64,000 nt of DNA from Mesostigma viride. Its lineage: Eukaryota > Streptophyta > Mesostigmatophyceae > Mesostigmatales > Mesostigmataceae. Position numbers and translations under genes: made by a program. The notes under the pieces are model-generated. The model did not search any database and was not told the origin of the DNA. It saw only the letters and a program-made list of their open reading frames with translations. Below, piece after piece: positions 1 through 14,400 of this stretch (its first letter is position 1; every line of letters starts with the position of its first letter). The stretch is taken from assembly GCA_009746045.1 (NCBI GenBank), contig RPFO01000649.1:41001-105000 (forward strand), given 5' to 3'.

Positions 1-353
1 CAACGGCCCGCCGGCGGCGCGCAGCCGGCGCCGCGGACGCTCTCTGGCTCACCGCAGCAGCAGCTCGACCAGCTAGTGGTAATCCTCCCAGTCCTGGCTG
101 CTCGGCGCCCCCGGCCCGCCGCCTCCGCCGCTTGGCCCTCTGGCGGCCGCACGCCTGGCAGTAGCGCCTGCGGACGTCCCTGCGCCACCCACGCCGCCCG
201 CCGCTGAGCAGGACTACACGTACCCACTGAGCCCTGACGGAACCCCTGGCCGACCCCAACGAGCTCCCGCCGTTCACCGAGCTCGAGCTGAGCCCCGCCG
301 CCAAGCAACTCCGCTTCTCTGCCGCCGTTGGACCTGACCAGCTCCCAGCCCCG

Positions 354-2000
354 GTGATTAAGCTGACGGCGCTCACGGGGTTCCTGCTTGACGTCTGCAC
401 CCGGATGATTCCTGCTAAGTTGCCGACGCGCCGCCGATTCCTGAGTGGCAGCACAGCTACCGTATTAATATGCTGTACAAAAACAAAGGTTCGCCTGACG
501 ACCCCGCCAACTACAGAGGCGTCTGCATCTAGAGCGCCGCACTCAAGTTGTTCATGCGCATGATCCTCAACCGCCTTCGTTCTGCTCTCAACTGTCACCT
601 TGGGGAAAGTCAAATGGGCTTCCGTCCTGGGCGCAACACCGTCATGGCCATCTTCGTCGCGCGTCGCCTCTTCGAGGAAATCGCTCTGACCTGCAACCTT
701 GTGAGTTTCCCGCCATCCTGATCTTCGTCGACTTCATCAAGGCTTTTGATTCTGTCCTCTGGGACGCTCTATGGGCAGTCCTTGCTCGCGCTCGCGTCCC
801 CACTCCCCTGATTACCGTCATCCGCACGCTGTATGAGGGGTCGATCACTTCGGTGCGCACTCAACACGGCATTACCCCGCCATGCCCACTGCAGACCAGC
901 GTCTGGCAGGGTTGCGTCCTGTCGCCGTACCTGTTTCTTATTGTAGTGGATTATGTCATGCGCCAGGCACGTGCTCGCTTTGCTAGCATTGCAGGCCGTG
1001 CCCCTGGCCTAGCGATCACGAACGAGCTTGGGGAAGGGGGGCCGGCCAACAAGCAGAATTTACTAGCTGACCTCATTTATGCTGACGACATCACGCTCAT
1101 CGAGAAGCCGGAGTCTGCCCAACTTTGGCTGGACTGCCTGGCGCTCGAGGCTCGGGCTGCTCAGGTCTAGAAATCAGCCCCAAAACGGAGGCCCTGGCCC
1201 TCGGCATGGCAGGGCCTCCACCCACACTCCGCCTCTTAGACGATGCCGAGGTCAACTACCCTCCTTCAGGCCGCTTCAAGCTGCTCGGCAGTTGGCTTCC
1301 CGACTGCGAGGACGACATGACGACACGGATCGGCATGGCGTGGGCGCACCTCCATGACCACCGCCGCTGGTGGAGCAACCCCGCCCTATACCCCGGATCG
1401 TCAAGCGTGACCTCTTCAAGGTCGTCATTCTGACGATCCTGACCTACGGCGCCCGGCTCGGCGAGACGTGGACACTGACGCAGGAGCTGGAGCAACGACT
1501 CGACGGCGCCGTCACCAAGATGCTGCGCAAGGCCCTTAACATCCCCTTTGGTTTGCACATTAGTAATGAGGATTTGTACGCTGATTTGTCCTATATTTCC
1601 CACAATATTATGCACAGGCGCCTGGGCCTAGCCGGGCACCTGGCCCGCACAGATCAGGTAGATACATCAGATAGACTAGCTGGCACCAAGCCCGCCCAGC
1701 CTGGGCGATATGTCCTCACCTGGCGTGCCCCCGGCCGCGCGCGGCAGGGCCGCCACTGCCCGTGGACTTTTCGTGATAGACTCGGCATGAACATGTGCTA
1801 CACTAGACGTGACGGGCTCACCCCCGGGCAGCCTCCTGGTTTGTCTGTAATATGGAGGCAGATGGTGCGCAAGGATAGATGGCAAGTAGTGATGAAGGAG
1901 ACCACCCCCAAGCCTGTGGGGGCTCCGCGTGTGACCAAGTATGGCATTCATAGCGATTCGGGCCGCGGTGCCCACACCCCTGTAACTAGGACCTAGATAG
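354..2000 (+). pseudogene. LINE (non-LTR) reverse transcriptase, broken copy 1
   Basis: Plus-strand remnant of a non-LTR retrotransposon ORF2-type protein; upstream parts may extend left to position 1. Visible in different frames: the fingers motif QMGFRPGRNTV (about 612-645), motif A FVDFIKAFDSV (about 724-756), the motif B region GCVLSPYLF (about 912-940) and the catalytic YADDI motif of the palm (about 1078-1092). A C-terminal thumb/connection segment follows (1370-1996) and ends at a TAG near 1994. Frameshifts separate 354-563, 612-720, 720-1170 and 1200-1996, so no intact protein is possible. No endonuclease domain is recognised in 1-350. The element would have copied its own RNA into DNA at a nicked target. 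Downstream DNA (2000-2130) is AT-rich with a CACGTG motif and TTAATTAA-like runs, possibly its 3' tail. A second copy lies in inverted orientation at 2335-3476. The clade is not determined. Confidence 0.85.
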
Positions 2001-2334
2001 CTTATACCATCCATTCCATCCCATGTTCCCCTCCCACTGAGGACTTATGCTCACGTGACGCAGTCACGTGTCTATGAATTAATAAATTAATTAACACATA
2101 TTAGCTTGGGTCACGGCTTAATTGTTAGGTGTTTCCTTTGTAATACCCTGAATTGAATCGGTGTATGGCATATTGTAATCGGATGTACAAGAAGGCATTG
2201 AGAACTGAATCGTCGCGTCCCAGGTCATATCCTCAATATAGCTCCTCATCACTAGGTACCCTCACTAGTTTAGGTAAAGTCAGGTGAGGCTCTCAGTGGG
2301 TAGGTCGTGAGAGAGAAAGTCAGAGGCGTAACAG
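2000..2334. other. Spacer between inverted LINE copies
   Basis: No gene seen. It holds AT-rich DNA with CACGTG followed by TTAATTAA-like runs (about 2055-2100) and TGTAATCGGATGTA near 2171. Related sequence reappears near 54790, which suggests a shared transposon 3' tail. Confidence 0.4.
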
Positions 2335-3476
2335 TCACGCTTGACAATCCGGGGACAGGGTGGGGTTGCTCCACCAGCGGCGGTGGTCACGGAGTTGCGC
2401 CCATGCCATGCCTACTATCCGTGTCGTCAGGTCGTCCTCGCAGTCAGGAAGCAAACTGCCCAGCAACTTGAAGCGGCCTGAAGGAGGGTAGTTGACCTCG
2501 GTGTCGTCTAAGAGGCAGAGTGGGGGCGGGGGCCCCGCCATGCCGAAAGCCAGTGCATCCGTTTTGGGGCTGATTTCTAGACCAGCAGCCCGAGCCTCGA
2601 GCCCCAGGCAGTCCAGCCAAAGTTGGGCAGACTCCGGCTTCTCGACGAGCGTGATGTCGTCGGCATAAATGAGGTCAGCTAGTAAATTCTGCCTGTTGGC
2701 CGGCCCCCCTTCCCCAAGCTCATTCGTGATCACTAGGCCAGGGGCACGACCAGCAATGCTAGCAAAGCGAGCACGTGCCTGGCGCATGACATAATCCACT
2801 ACAATAAGAAACAGGTACGGCGACAGGACTCAACCCTGCCAGACGCCGGCCTGCAGTGGGCATGGCGGGGTAAAGCCGTGTTGAGTGCGCACTGAAGTGA
2901 TCGACCCCTCATACAGCGTGCGGATGACAGTAATCAGGGGAGTGGGGACGCGAGCCCGAGCAAGGACTGCCCATAGAGCGTCCCAGAGGACAGAATCAAA
3001 AGCCTTGATGAAGTCGACGAAGATCAGGATGGCGGGAAACTCACTGCACCGGGTTGCAGGAGAGCGATTTCCTCGAAGAGGCGGCGCGCGACAAAGATGG
3101 GCATGACGGTGTTGCGCCCAGGACGAAAGCCCATTTGACTCTCCCCAAGGTGACGGTCGAGAGCAGAACGAAGGCGGTTGAGGATCATGCGCATGAACAA
3201 CTTGAGTGCGGCGCTCTGGATGCAGACTCCTCGGTAGTTGGCAGGGTTGTCAGGGGAACCTTTGTTTTTGTAAAGCATAATACGGTAGCTGCGCTGCCAC
3301 TCAGGAAACGACGGCGCGTCGGCAAGCAGGATCCGGGTGCAGACGTCAAGCAGTCGTTGTTCCACTAAAATAATTAAGTCCCTGTGTGGGATGGATATGG
3401 CACGGGGTCCATGGATGGATCTTGCTATCTCAGTAATATCTAGTGACAGGGTTGCGGGCAACACGGCCAGAATCAT
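2335..3476 (-). pseudogene. LINE reverse transcriptase, broken copy 2 (inverted)
   Basis: Minus-strand copy of the same LINE as 354-2000, so the two copies converge tail to tail. Reading leftward from 3476 it shows the region before the palm (SYRIMLYKNKG then NYRGVC), QMGFRPGRNTV, then GVLSPYLF-type sequence and YADDI. In the motif B region the codon that is TGC in copy 1 has become TGA near 2828, a nonsense mutation. It lacks the whole C-terminal part: homology to copy 1 stops at about 2340, equivalent to about 1405 in copy 1. It preserves part of the N-terminal reading frame better than copy 1. Non-functional. Confidence 0.85.
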
Positions 3477-3479
3477 GCA

Positions 3480-5427
3480 CCATTATTGCCAAACTGGGTC
3501 ACACCCGAAGCCCCCACCGACTTGGGGGGGGTTATTTGACATAGTCAGTCTTATTCGTTTTTTTTCTGGAGTCAAACAACTTTTTCCGAATCCAACCCCC
3601 TTGTGGTTAAGTCTCTAACCGACCAAGCGCCTAGCTATGGGTGGCAGCCGAGTCTGATGGATGGCCGGAGCCGGCATATGGAGGGTACGCTATCAATGCA
3701 CTCGATTTGAAAAGAAGTGACTAGCTTTGTTCTGGCAGTATTACCTTTCAAGTGTTCCCATGTAAATTACAGAAAAAAATGACTATGCTTCGCTGCGCCA
3801 CTGGTTGGTTGGCCCAGATCTAGTATAATCAGTCTGACCCAATTTGCTTATGACCTCACAATGCCGGAGGGATGAATCATCACTTTCATAACTGGCGCAA
3901 GCCCCATGGAACTTGTATATAAAGCAGGAAGGAACTTACCCAGCTAGAGGTGAATCGAAGCATATCCGTATATTGTCGAGGCAAGCAACAAATAGCAAAC
4001 TAAATGCTGCCCAGCCCCGGGACGTGAAAAACCAAAAGTTCAAGTAGCGCCAACACGGATTCGAACTAGGACCTCTGGCATGATTCCGCGGCGATATGGG
4101 TCTCCTGATCCGAAGGCATCCCAAGCTACAGCCCGACTGCGAAAAAACTCTTTACCGGTGCCAGTAATTCGGAAATTGTGCTCGATGTACTACGTAAACT
4201 ACTGTTGCGCAGGAGTACTACACACCTGTCGAAGCATGTCCATATATTCTATGAACATGACACCTCCTTGACGTCCAGCAGGTCCAGCATACCTTTGACA
4301 TCACATGTTGAATACAACGAGGTGCCCGTTTGTAATAGACAGGAATAAAATGCCATACAAGTTTCCCTGCCATGCTAACAATATAATACCAAACAGTCTA
4401 CCAGCGCAAGCCAGAAATCTGGTGAATCCCGACCATGCTGGCTCGAACGAGTACAACAATACTACTACTACTGCTACAATATTGAACAGTCTCATTACTT
4501 GCTCCCTTGCTTAATCGTCCTGGCAGCAGACAGCTCCCCCTGCTCGCATCAGCAATAACGCAACAACGAAGCAACACAAGCAATAACGCAGCAATGAAGC
4601 AAAAGGGAACAGAAATGTTAACAAGGGAGAACCTGGATAGGTTGAGCGGATGTCGCAACACACCAAGAGCCAATTCAACCCGGATGACTACCCGCCATAG
4701 CTGCGCGAATCTGGTAGTCACTGCTAGGAATTTGAAAGCGAAGGGGGAAAATCCGCGTAGAGAAGAAAACTAGGCATGCCCATCAGAGCCAGTCAGTAAG
4801 GCAGAGGATACGAAAATAAAAAAGCCACGTACAGGTTACTTCGGGACACCACAAAGGAAACAATGCCACCCCACCACCAGATACTGACTCCACGTTGGAA
4901 ACCGTCTGGGAAGAATTGTGCCAGGGGGGGTGCAAACTGTAAAACAGCCACCACAGCGATGTGTTTGTGTGGCGGCCGCTACAGGCAAAGCAAGGGATGT
5001 GCGACCAATGAAACAGTGGACAAAGGGCAGGGCAAGGATGGGGTGCGAAGCCTGCACTTGCTACTCACGCAGCAGGATCCCTGGCCACCACAAGGACAAG
5101 GCCATGAAAGGATGCACACATATCGTGCTCGGAATCCATAGGAAGATGGGCAGCAGCAGGCCGAGGTAAACACGGGGATGGCATGCATCATGGTGTACTA
5201 AACTTTTTATAGTATTAACCAGCACAGGTCAGGAGTCTAGAGAATCCGGACCATGGTAACCCATGCCTGCTGTTATTTTATCCCTACTTGTCGAATCGTT
5301 CAGGATGGTGGAAATGAACGGAGGTCAAACTGTGTAGCCGTGTACAACTATGTTAAAATGTATGCAAATACACATGCAACTGAACACCGCCTCCTCAAAG
5401 CCTGGCCTGCAGTCAGAATTCCCAGTG
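3480..5427. other. Intergenic region 3' of the MTV1-like gene
   Basis: No convincing gene. It contains a tRNA-like stretch (4033-4130, listed separately) and a short dispersed motif (AATCCAACCCCCTT near 3590) that recurs near 35797 and, inverted, near 57437. If the last visible exon of the MTV1-like gene is spliced at 5464, its terminal exon should lie here, but I could not identify it. No TTACA (a minus-strand TGTAA poly(A) signal) was found just downstream. Confidence 0.4.
4033..4130 (-). repeat. tRNA-like sequence, possible tRNA-derived SINE
   Basis: The minus strand reads TGTAGCTTGGGATGCC (box A-like), and about 50 nt later AGTTCGAATCC (box B-like), the spacing of an internal RNA polymerase III promoter. 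The 3' end looks like a tRNA acceptor side, but the 5' partner of the acceptor stem is missing and the T stem has mismatches. It is therefore not called a functional tRNA. A SINE head or tRNA pseudogene fits better. Confidence 0.35.
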
Positions 5428-8400
5428 CTAATCACGATCCAGGCCTACTCGCAGGGCACTCACTGTGATGAAATCAAACACGTCCGACTTCTTCGGTGAG
5501 AGGCGCTCCCCGTTCAGCGCAACGTTGGCAGCCCCCGGAGTAAAGGAGAAGGGGTCACCCCCGCCGCTGGACCCATGACGGGTAGAGTGACCATTGCCGG
5601 CCCCAATCGGCGCAGCGCCTGCCATGGTGTTTATGCGGGCCATCGTCACAGATCCACCGGGAGGGTACCCAGGCATGCCAGCAGGGTACCCAGGCATGCC
5701 AGAAGGGTACCCAGGCATGCCAGCAGGGTACCCAGGCATATACCCGACCGGCAGGAAACCGGCGCCCATGCCCGGCGCGTGCCCTGCCATGCCGGGCATG
5801 CCAAAGCCGTTGGCCTGCACACCCTGGTACATGCCAGGGTGGCCAGGGTGGCCATACATCATCTGCCCCCCAATTGGATAACCGCCCGTGGGCATGGCCA
5901 TCGGCATGGCCATCCCCCCAATGGCTCCGGCCGCATAGTTCCCACTAGGGTATAGCTCCGCGACGTTTAATGGCTTGGGCTGAGACCCTGCTCTGCTGCT
6001 CTCCTTGGAGGGTGCGTCCGCTGCCAGCATGTCACGCACGCCGTGGCACGGGTACATGAAACAGGTGTCAGCATCCCAGTGGGGCTACACGTTACTATCC
6101 TTCTTGTTACGCATAGGACAGTGCACTATCGCTTTTGATACACACAACACTATCATCACGGTCACACACACAACACTATCATCACGGTCACACACACAAC
6201 ACTATCATCACCGTCACACACACAACACTATCATCACGGTCACACACACAACACTACCATCACGGTCACACACACAACACTATCATCACGGTCACACACA
6301 CAACACTATCATCACGGTCACACACGACACTATCATCACGGTCACACACAACACTATCATCACGGTCACACACACAACACTATCATCACGGTCACACACA
6401 CGACACTATCATCACGGTCACACACACGACACTATCATCACGGTCACACACAACACTATCATCACGGTCACACACACAACACTATCATCACGGTCACACA
6501 CACAACACTATCATCACGGTCACACACACAACACTATCATCACGGTCACACACACAACACTATCATCACGGTCACACACACGACACTATCATCACGGTCA
6601 CACACACGACACTATCATCACGGTCACACACAACACTATCATCACGGTCACACACACAACACTATCATCACCGTCACACACACAACACTATCATCACGGT
6701 CACACACGACACTATCATCACGGTCACACACACAACACTACCATCACGGTCACACACACAACACTATCATCACGGTCACACACACAACACTATCATCACG
6801 GTCACACACACAACACTATCATCACGGTCACACACACAACACTATCATCACGGTCACACACACAACACTATCATCACGGTCACACACAACACTATCATCA
6901 CGGTCACACACACAACACTATCATCACGGTCACACACACAACACTACCATCACGGTCACACACACAACACTATCATCACGGTCACACACACAACACTATC
7001 ATCACGGTCACACACACAACACTATCATCACGGTCACACACACAACACTATCATCACGGTCACACACAACACTATCATCACGGTCACACACACAACACTA
7101 TCATCACGGTCACACACAACACTATCATCACGGTCACACACACAACACTATCATCACGGTCACACACACAACACTATCATCACGGTCACACACACAACAC
7201 TATCATCACGGTCACACACAACACTATCATCACGGTCACACACACAACACTATCATCACGGTCACACACAACACTATCATCACGGTCACACACACAACAC
7301 TATCATCACGGTCACACACACAACACTATCATCACGGTCACACACACAACACTATCATCACGGTCACACACACAACACTACCATCACGGTCACACACACA
7401 ACACTATCATCACGGTCACACACACGACACTATCATCACGGTCACACACACAACACTATCATCACGGTCACACACACAACACTATCATCACGGTCACACA
7501 CAACACTATCATCACGGTCACACACACAACACTATCATCACGGTCACACACACAACACTATCATCACGGTCACACACAACACTATCATCACGGTCACACA
7601 CACAACACTATCATCACGGTCACACACACGACACTATCATCACGGTCACACACACGACACTATCATCACGGTCACACACAACACTACCATCACGGTCACA
7701 CACACAACACTATCATCACGGTCACACACACAACACTATCATCACGGTCACACACACAACACTATCATCACGGTCACACACACGACACTATCATCACGGT
7801 CACACACAACACTATCATCACGGTCACACACACAACACTATCATCACGGTCACACACACAACACTATCATCACCGTCACACACAACACTATCATCACGGT
7901 CACACACAACACTATCATCACGGTCACACACAACACTATCATCACGGTCACACACACAACACTATCATCACGGTCACACACACAACACTATCATCACGGT
8001 CACACACAACACTATCATCACGGTCACACACACAACACTATCATCACGGTCACACACACGACACTATCATCACGGTCACACACACGACACTATCATCACG
8101 GTCACACACAACACTATCATCACGGTCACACACAACACTATCATCACGGTCACACACACAACACTATCAACACGGTCACACACACAACACTATCATCACG
8201 GTCACACACACAACACTATCATCACGGTCACACACAACACTATCATCACGGTCACACACACAACACTATCAACACGGTCACACACAAAACACTATCATCA
8301 CGGTCACACACAACACTATCATCACGGTCACACACAACACTATCATCACGGTCACACACACAACACTATCATCACGGTCACACACACAACACTATCATCA

Positions 8401-11400
8401 CGGTCACACACAACACTATCATCACGGTCACACACACAACACTATCATCACGGTCACACACACAACACTATCATCACGGTCACACACAACACTATCATCA
8501 CGGTCACACACAACACTATCATCACGGTCACACACACAACACTATCATCACGGTCACACACACAACACTATCATCACGGTCACACACACAACACTATCAT
8601 CACGGTCACACACAACACTATCATCACGGTCACACACAACACTATCATCACGGTCACACACACAACACAATCATCACGGTCACACACAACACTATCATCA
8701 CGGTCACACACAACACAATCATCACGGTCACACACAACACTACCATCACGGTCACACACACAACACTATCATCACGGTCACACACACGACACTATCATCA
8801 CGGTCACACACACAACACTATCATCACGGTCACACACACAACACTATCATCACGGTCACACACACGACACTATCATCACGGTCACACACAACACTATCAT
8901 CACGGTCACACACACAACACTATCATCACGGTCACACACACAACACTATCATCACGGTCACACACAACACTATCATCACGGTCACACACACAACACAATC
9001 ATCACGGTCACACACACAACACTATCATCACGGTCACACACACAACACTATCATCACGGTCACACACACAACACTACCATCACGGTCACACACACAACAC
9101 TACCATCACGGTCACACACACGACACTATCATCACGGTCACACAAACAACACTATCATCACGGTCACACACACAACACTATCATCACGGTCACACACAAC
9201 ACTACCATCACGGTCACACACACAACACTATCATCACGGTCACACACACAACACTATCATCACGGTCACACACACAACACTATCATCACGGTCACACACA
9301 CAACACTATCATCACGGTCACACACAACACTACCATCACGGTCACACACAACACTATCATCACGGTCACACACAACACTATCATCACGGTCACACACACA
9401 ACACTATCATCACGGTCACACACACGACACTATCATCACGGTCACACACACAACACTATCATCACGGTCACACACACAACACTATCATCACGGTCACACA
9501 CAACACTACCATCACGGTCACACACACAACACTACCATCACGGTCACACACACAACACTATCATCACGGTCACACACACAACACTATCATCACGGTCACA
9601 CACACAACACTATCATCACGGTCACACACAACACTACCATCACGGTCACACACAACACTATCATCACGGTCACACACACAACACTATCATCACGGTCACA
9701 CACACAACACTATCATCACGGTCACACACACAACACTATCATCACGGTCACACACACAACACTATCATCACGGTCACACACAACACTATCATCACGGTCA
9801 CACACAACACTATCATCACGGTCACACACAACACTATCATCACGGTCACACACACAACACTATCATCACGGTCACACACACAACACTATCATCACGGTCA
9901 CACACAACACTATCATCACGGTCACACACACAACACTATCATCACGGTCACACACACAACACTATCATCACGGTCACACACAACACTACCATCACGGTCA
10001 CACACAACACTATCATCACGGTCACACACACAACACTATCATCACGGTCACACACACAACACTATCGTTCTTGATGTTCAGATAATGGTGACGCACACCG
10101 TCAACTAAAAACCACGCGACTTGCAATACACGGAAACCGACGATTTTTATTGTTTTCAAAGTGAAGCCCGTACCGGTGCTGTGCCTCACGATAAGGAAAT
10201 GGAAGCCTTGATGGAAGCGCGCGGCAACATACCTGCTCGAATTTGCAAGCGTCAACGTCACCGTGTCATATATTTGCCCAATTAGCCGAAACGGCGCACC
10301 CCTGTAAGCCTGCTCTAGACCTGCTACGTACCTGCTATAAATCTGCTAGTATAGACCTGCTGTGGGCCCGCTATGGACCACCTATAGACCTGCTATAGAC
10401 CTGCTGTGGAATGGGCCGCCTGCCCACGCGACTGCACCGCCACTGCTAGCACCCAGCGAGGGGGCGTATCCCCAACGTGGCTGCGTCCCGCTGCGTCCCG
10501 CAAGTACCACGGACGTTCTGACCTGTGGGTAGAGCCGCACTTCTCCCGGGCCATGAAGAACACGCGCCTGGAGGGAAAGGAGCTGCGCGTGTGAAAGCTT
10601 GCCGTAGCCTTGCCTAATTGTAGGGACAGGCCAGCCACGAGGCTTTCTGTTCAGGGCTTTCTGTCCATGTTTGCGAGGACGAGTCATCACAAAGGCACAG
10701 TAACGTCGCTGCGAAATCCACAGATCAGGCTGCCGACTCACCGCACAACCTCTTACCTGACAAGCCGGCGAGCAGATCCATGGTCGACCCGTTCCCCAGT
10801 GATGGCGCCCCACTGCCGCTGGCCGATGCAGCCGGCGGCATGGCCAGGTCGTCCAGCAATGACCCCCCTGGCTGCTGCGGTGAGGGCTTGGGCTGGCCGG
10901 CGGCACTGACATCATCGCCGCCATGTCCCGCTGACATCACCAAACTCATGCCTTCAAACAGCCCTGAGACGCCATCGGCGCCCGTCCTGCCCACCCTGCT
11001 GCCGGCACTATTTCCTCCCGTCGCGAGCGACGCTTCATCGGGCCCCGCCCGCACTTTCATGCCCGAGAAGATGTCCCCCCCGTCGCCTTGTGATGATGGC
11101 AAGGGGGCCGTGGCGGCCCCCAGCATGGCTCCACCGCCGCCACCGCTGCTGCTCCTGCCATGGCCGCTGCTGTGCCATCCGACCCGGGTGCCACAGGAGG
11201 GTGTTGGGAGCAGGTGGGGTGGCAAGGAAGGCGGGGGGGATGGACATGAGCGTGGTGGATCGCGTGTCAGCACACCGCGTGCACAACAATGTGGGCACGT
11301 CAGGGCACGCTGGGGCCCCTGGGGAGAGCTGCCACCTACTGTCCTTGAACAAGCACTGCCAGGCACACGTACCAGTCATCACGAAAGAGTTTTTTTCCAC

Positions 11401-14400
11401 AACGGAGATAAATTGCCGCGATCCTCCTTCCAAGATACGCACAGCCGGGAGAACGGCACCGTGGGTCCCAAGCGCTGAGGCATCCACCGGCGTGGCGGTG
11501 GCCCAGGTAACCGGGTACGCACCTGCAGTCATCTCTTCTATGTTCAAAAGAAAAGGTCTCTTGGGAGAACACGGAGCACGATCCTACCTGCACGCGATGA
11601 ACCAGATAACCAAACACGTGCCTGCGATGGGAGGATCACACAATGGAGCGCTATTTTGGACTTGCACTCACCCACCTTATGGAGGCCAGCGGAGAGGTGA
11701 CACCGTTGTTGCCTCATACGTAGCAGCCACAAGAGAGCCGCCCGTCAACAAGAGCGCGTGCATGCGACATGAGTGCACGTATTCCCCCCCCCCCCCCCCC
11801 CCCTTTACTCACACTTTTTTCTTGAAAGTGGCCATACACACAGGTCTTTTGCAAGCGCTAGCACTGCCTCCAAACCTTTGCTGCACCTGCCAAGAAAGCA
11901 GCGGGCAAGGACGTCTGGTAAAGGCCCAGCCGCGCCCACAAGCTAGCAACTTCTGCAGGGATGGCTGTAAGCATTCCCCCTCCTCCCCCTACAAGACCCC
12001 GGTCAGCAGGAACTTACCTAGGTTTGGAATGCTTCATCGTCCACGAGCCAAGTTTGCATGCTTCCTTGTCTACCTCGCAGCAATTCCACCGCTTCATCAT
12101 CTACCTACCCAAGCTGACATGCTTTACCGCCCTTACACTTTGGTTGCAACTCTGATACTGTACCGCCCACATACGTAACTGCCAATGCTAACGGCTTCAC
12201 CACCCACACACTTGGCTGTCAAAATGATTCCCCGCTCACACACTTAGGGTTTTGCATGCTTGGTTGCCCACACACCATATACCAAATCCCGTATACAGAA
12301 CACTACATACTACACACCATATGCTATAGAGTACTACTGTATACTTAGGTCTTATACAGCACACTACATACTATACACCATATACTATAGAGTTCTACTA
12401 TATACTTAGGTCTTATACAGCACACTACATACTATACACCATATGCTATATGCTATAGAGTACTACTGTATACTTAGGTCTTATACAGCACACTACATAC
12501 TATACACCATATGCTATAGAGTACTACTATATACTTAGGTCTTATACAGCACACTACATACTAAACACCATATACTATATGCTATAGAGTACTACTATAT
12601 ACTTAGGTCTCCAACACGAGCGCTCCATCAACTATGTACCTGAGCGCTGGCACGTGGCTGGCAGCCGGCACCAGCGGGGCCGTGTCCATGCCGGGTACTT
12701 GCAGCTGCATCAGGTCCCCGCCCACCTCAAACGCTTGCCCGCGGCTGCCGGATGCGATCGGTGACATCAGCAGGGGGGACTCGCTACCCAGCAGGTCCCC
12801 CATCACAGGTGGCTGGCTGGGTGCCGCCGCGGCCGCTGCGTCAGATGGTGAGGTGGAGCTCTGCGGCCGACCAGATAGCGCAACAAGAATGCGTGGGGGG
12901 GGGGACAGAGAGCGCAAAACAGAACACGGCCCCCCCCGCGGTTAACACACACATTCACACAGGGCGGCGCTGCTGGAATGTACACCCTGCCAGAGGGCAC
13001 ACGCACGTAGGGACACACACGCAATTACGCGCGCACTCCCGCACACCATTCTCTTCCCCCCCCTGACACACCCACAACCTCCCACGACCACCCACAACCA
13101 CCCACAACCACCCACAACCACCCACAACCACCCACAACCACCCACAACCACCCACAACCACCCACAACCACCCACAACCACCCACAACCACCCACAACCA
13201 CCCACAACCACCCACAACCACCCACAACCACCCACAACCACCCACAACCACCCACAACCACCCACAACCACCCACAACCACCCACAACCACCCACAACCA
13301 CCCACAACCACCCACAACCACCCACAACCACCCACAACCACCCACAACCACCCACAACCACCCACAACCACCCACAACCACCCACAACCACCCACAACCA
13401 CCCACAACCACCCACAACCACCCACAACCACCCACAACCACCCACAACCACCCACAACCACCCACAACCACCCACAACCACCCACAACCACCCACAACCA
13501 CCCACAACCACCCACAACCACCCACAACCACCCACAACCACCCACAACCACCCACAACCACCCACAACCACCCACAACCACCCACAACCACCCACAACCA
13601 CACACACACGCACACCCGCATGCACACACAGAGCGGAGCAATCCAACACAGGTTGCCCACGCACCGTACTGAGGGAAAAAGAGCCACGCATCCAGTAGGG
13701 GGGTGGAGAGAGCGTGTTGTTATGTGCTTCTCATCCCTGACTCTACGAAGTACGAAACAACACAGGAGAGAGGGAAGGCTTCAACCCACCTGTTGGTGCC
13801 GGCGGGCGGAACCCGCGTCGGCGCCGGCTGCGGCGCCCCCTCCATTTGAACGCTCCTCTCCAGTGGACGACGAGGGCGCGAGTCCCAGGGACCGCATCTC
13901 CTCCTCGGTGATGCCCAGCAGGGAGATTACCTAGGGGGGGGGCGGGGGGCGCACGGGCAGCATGGGCAGCATGAGTACAGCGATAGGACCACCAAGCTGA
14001 AAACCGGATGAACCACCGACCCGGCTCACCACCCACAAGCGCCCACAAGCGCCACCCCGCCAACCACCCCGCACAGGACATGCCACGTCCTGTGACATGC
14101 CACGTCCCTGTGTGCAGCCCCCACAAGCGCAAGCAACACGCGTGCATGCAGTGTGGGGAGAGGCATGCCACCGTGTCGGGAGCCAGAACTACCTGATCGC
14201 TCTTGTGCTGCCCACACGTTGACAGCTTTTCCAAGGCATGCCACCTGTCCTGGGCTTCACATAGGCACCCCCTTCATGAGGGGTCGGGGTCGCTGTGACC
14301 AGTTCCTGTGCCACATCGCCACCCGTACACCCTTTGCGCGCACTACCGTCATTCACCCCTTAGGTTGGGTTTGGGTTTGCTTTCGTTGGGCTCACGCCGT

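Noticed and set aside
4033..4130. Functional tRNA gene
   Set aside because: Box A and box B are present but the acceptor stem cannot be paired and the T stem has mismatches.
6005..10108. Open reading frames of more than 1300 codons (His/Thr-rich)
   Set aside because: They are translations of the 24/22-bp satellite in an intron of the opposite-strand gene. Two overlapping frames are equally open and neither has any non-repeat domain.
13071..13600. Regular repeats resembling a CRISPR array
   Set aside because: The units are contiguous with no unique spacers, and the context is a eukaryotic intron. The same applies to all arrays here.
12942..13691. Gly/Cys/Trp/Val repeat proteins on the minus strand
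   Set aside because: They come from the 10-bp (CCCACAACCA)n array inside an MTV1-like intron.
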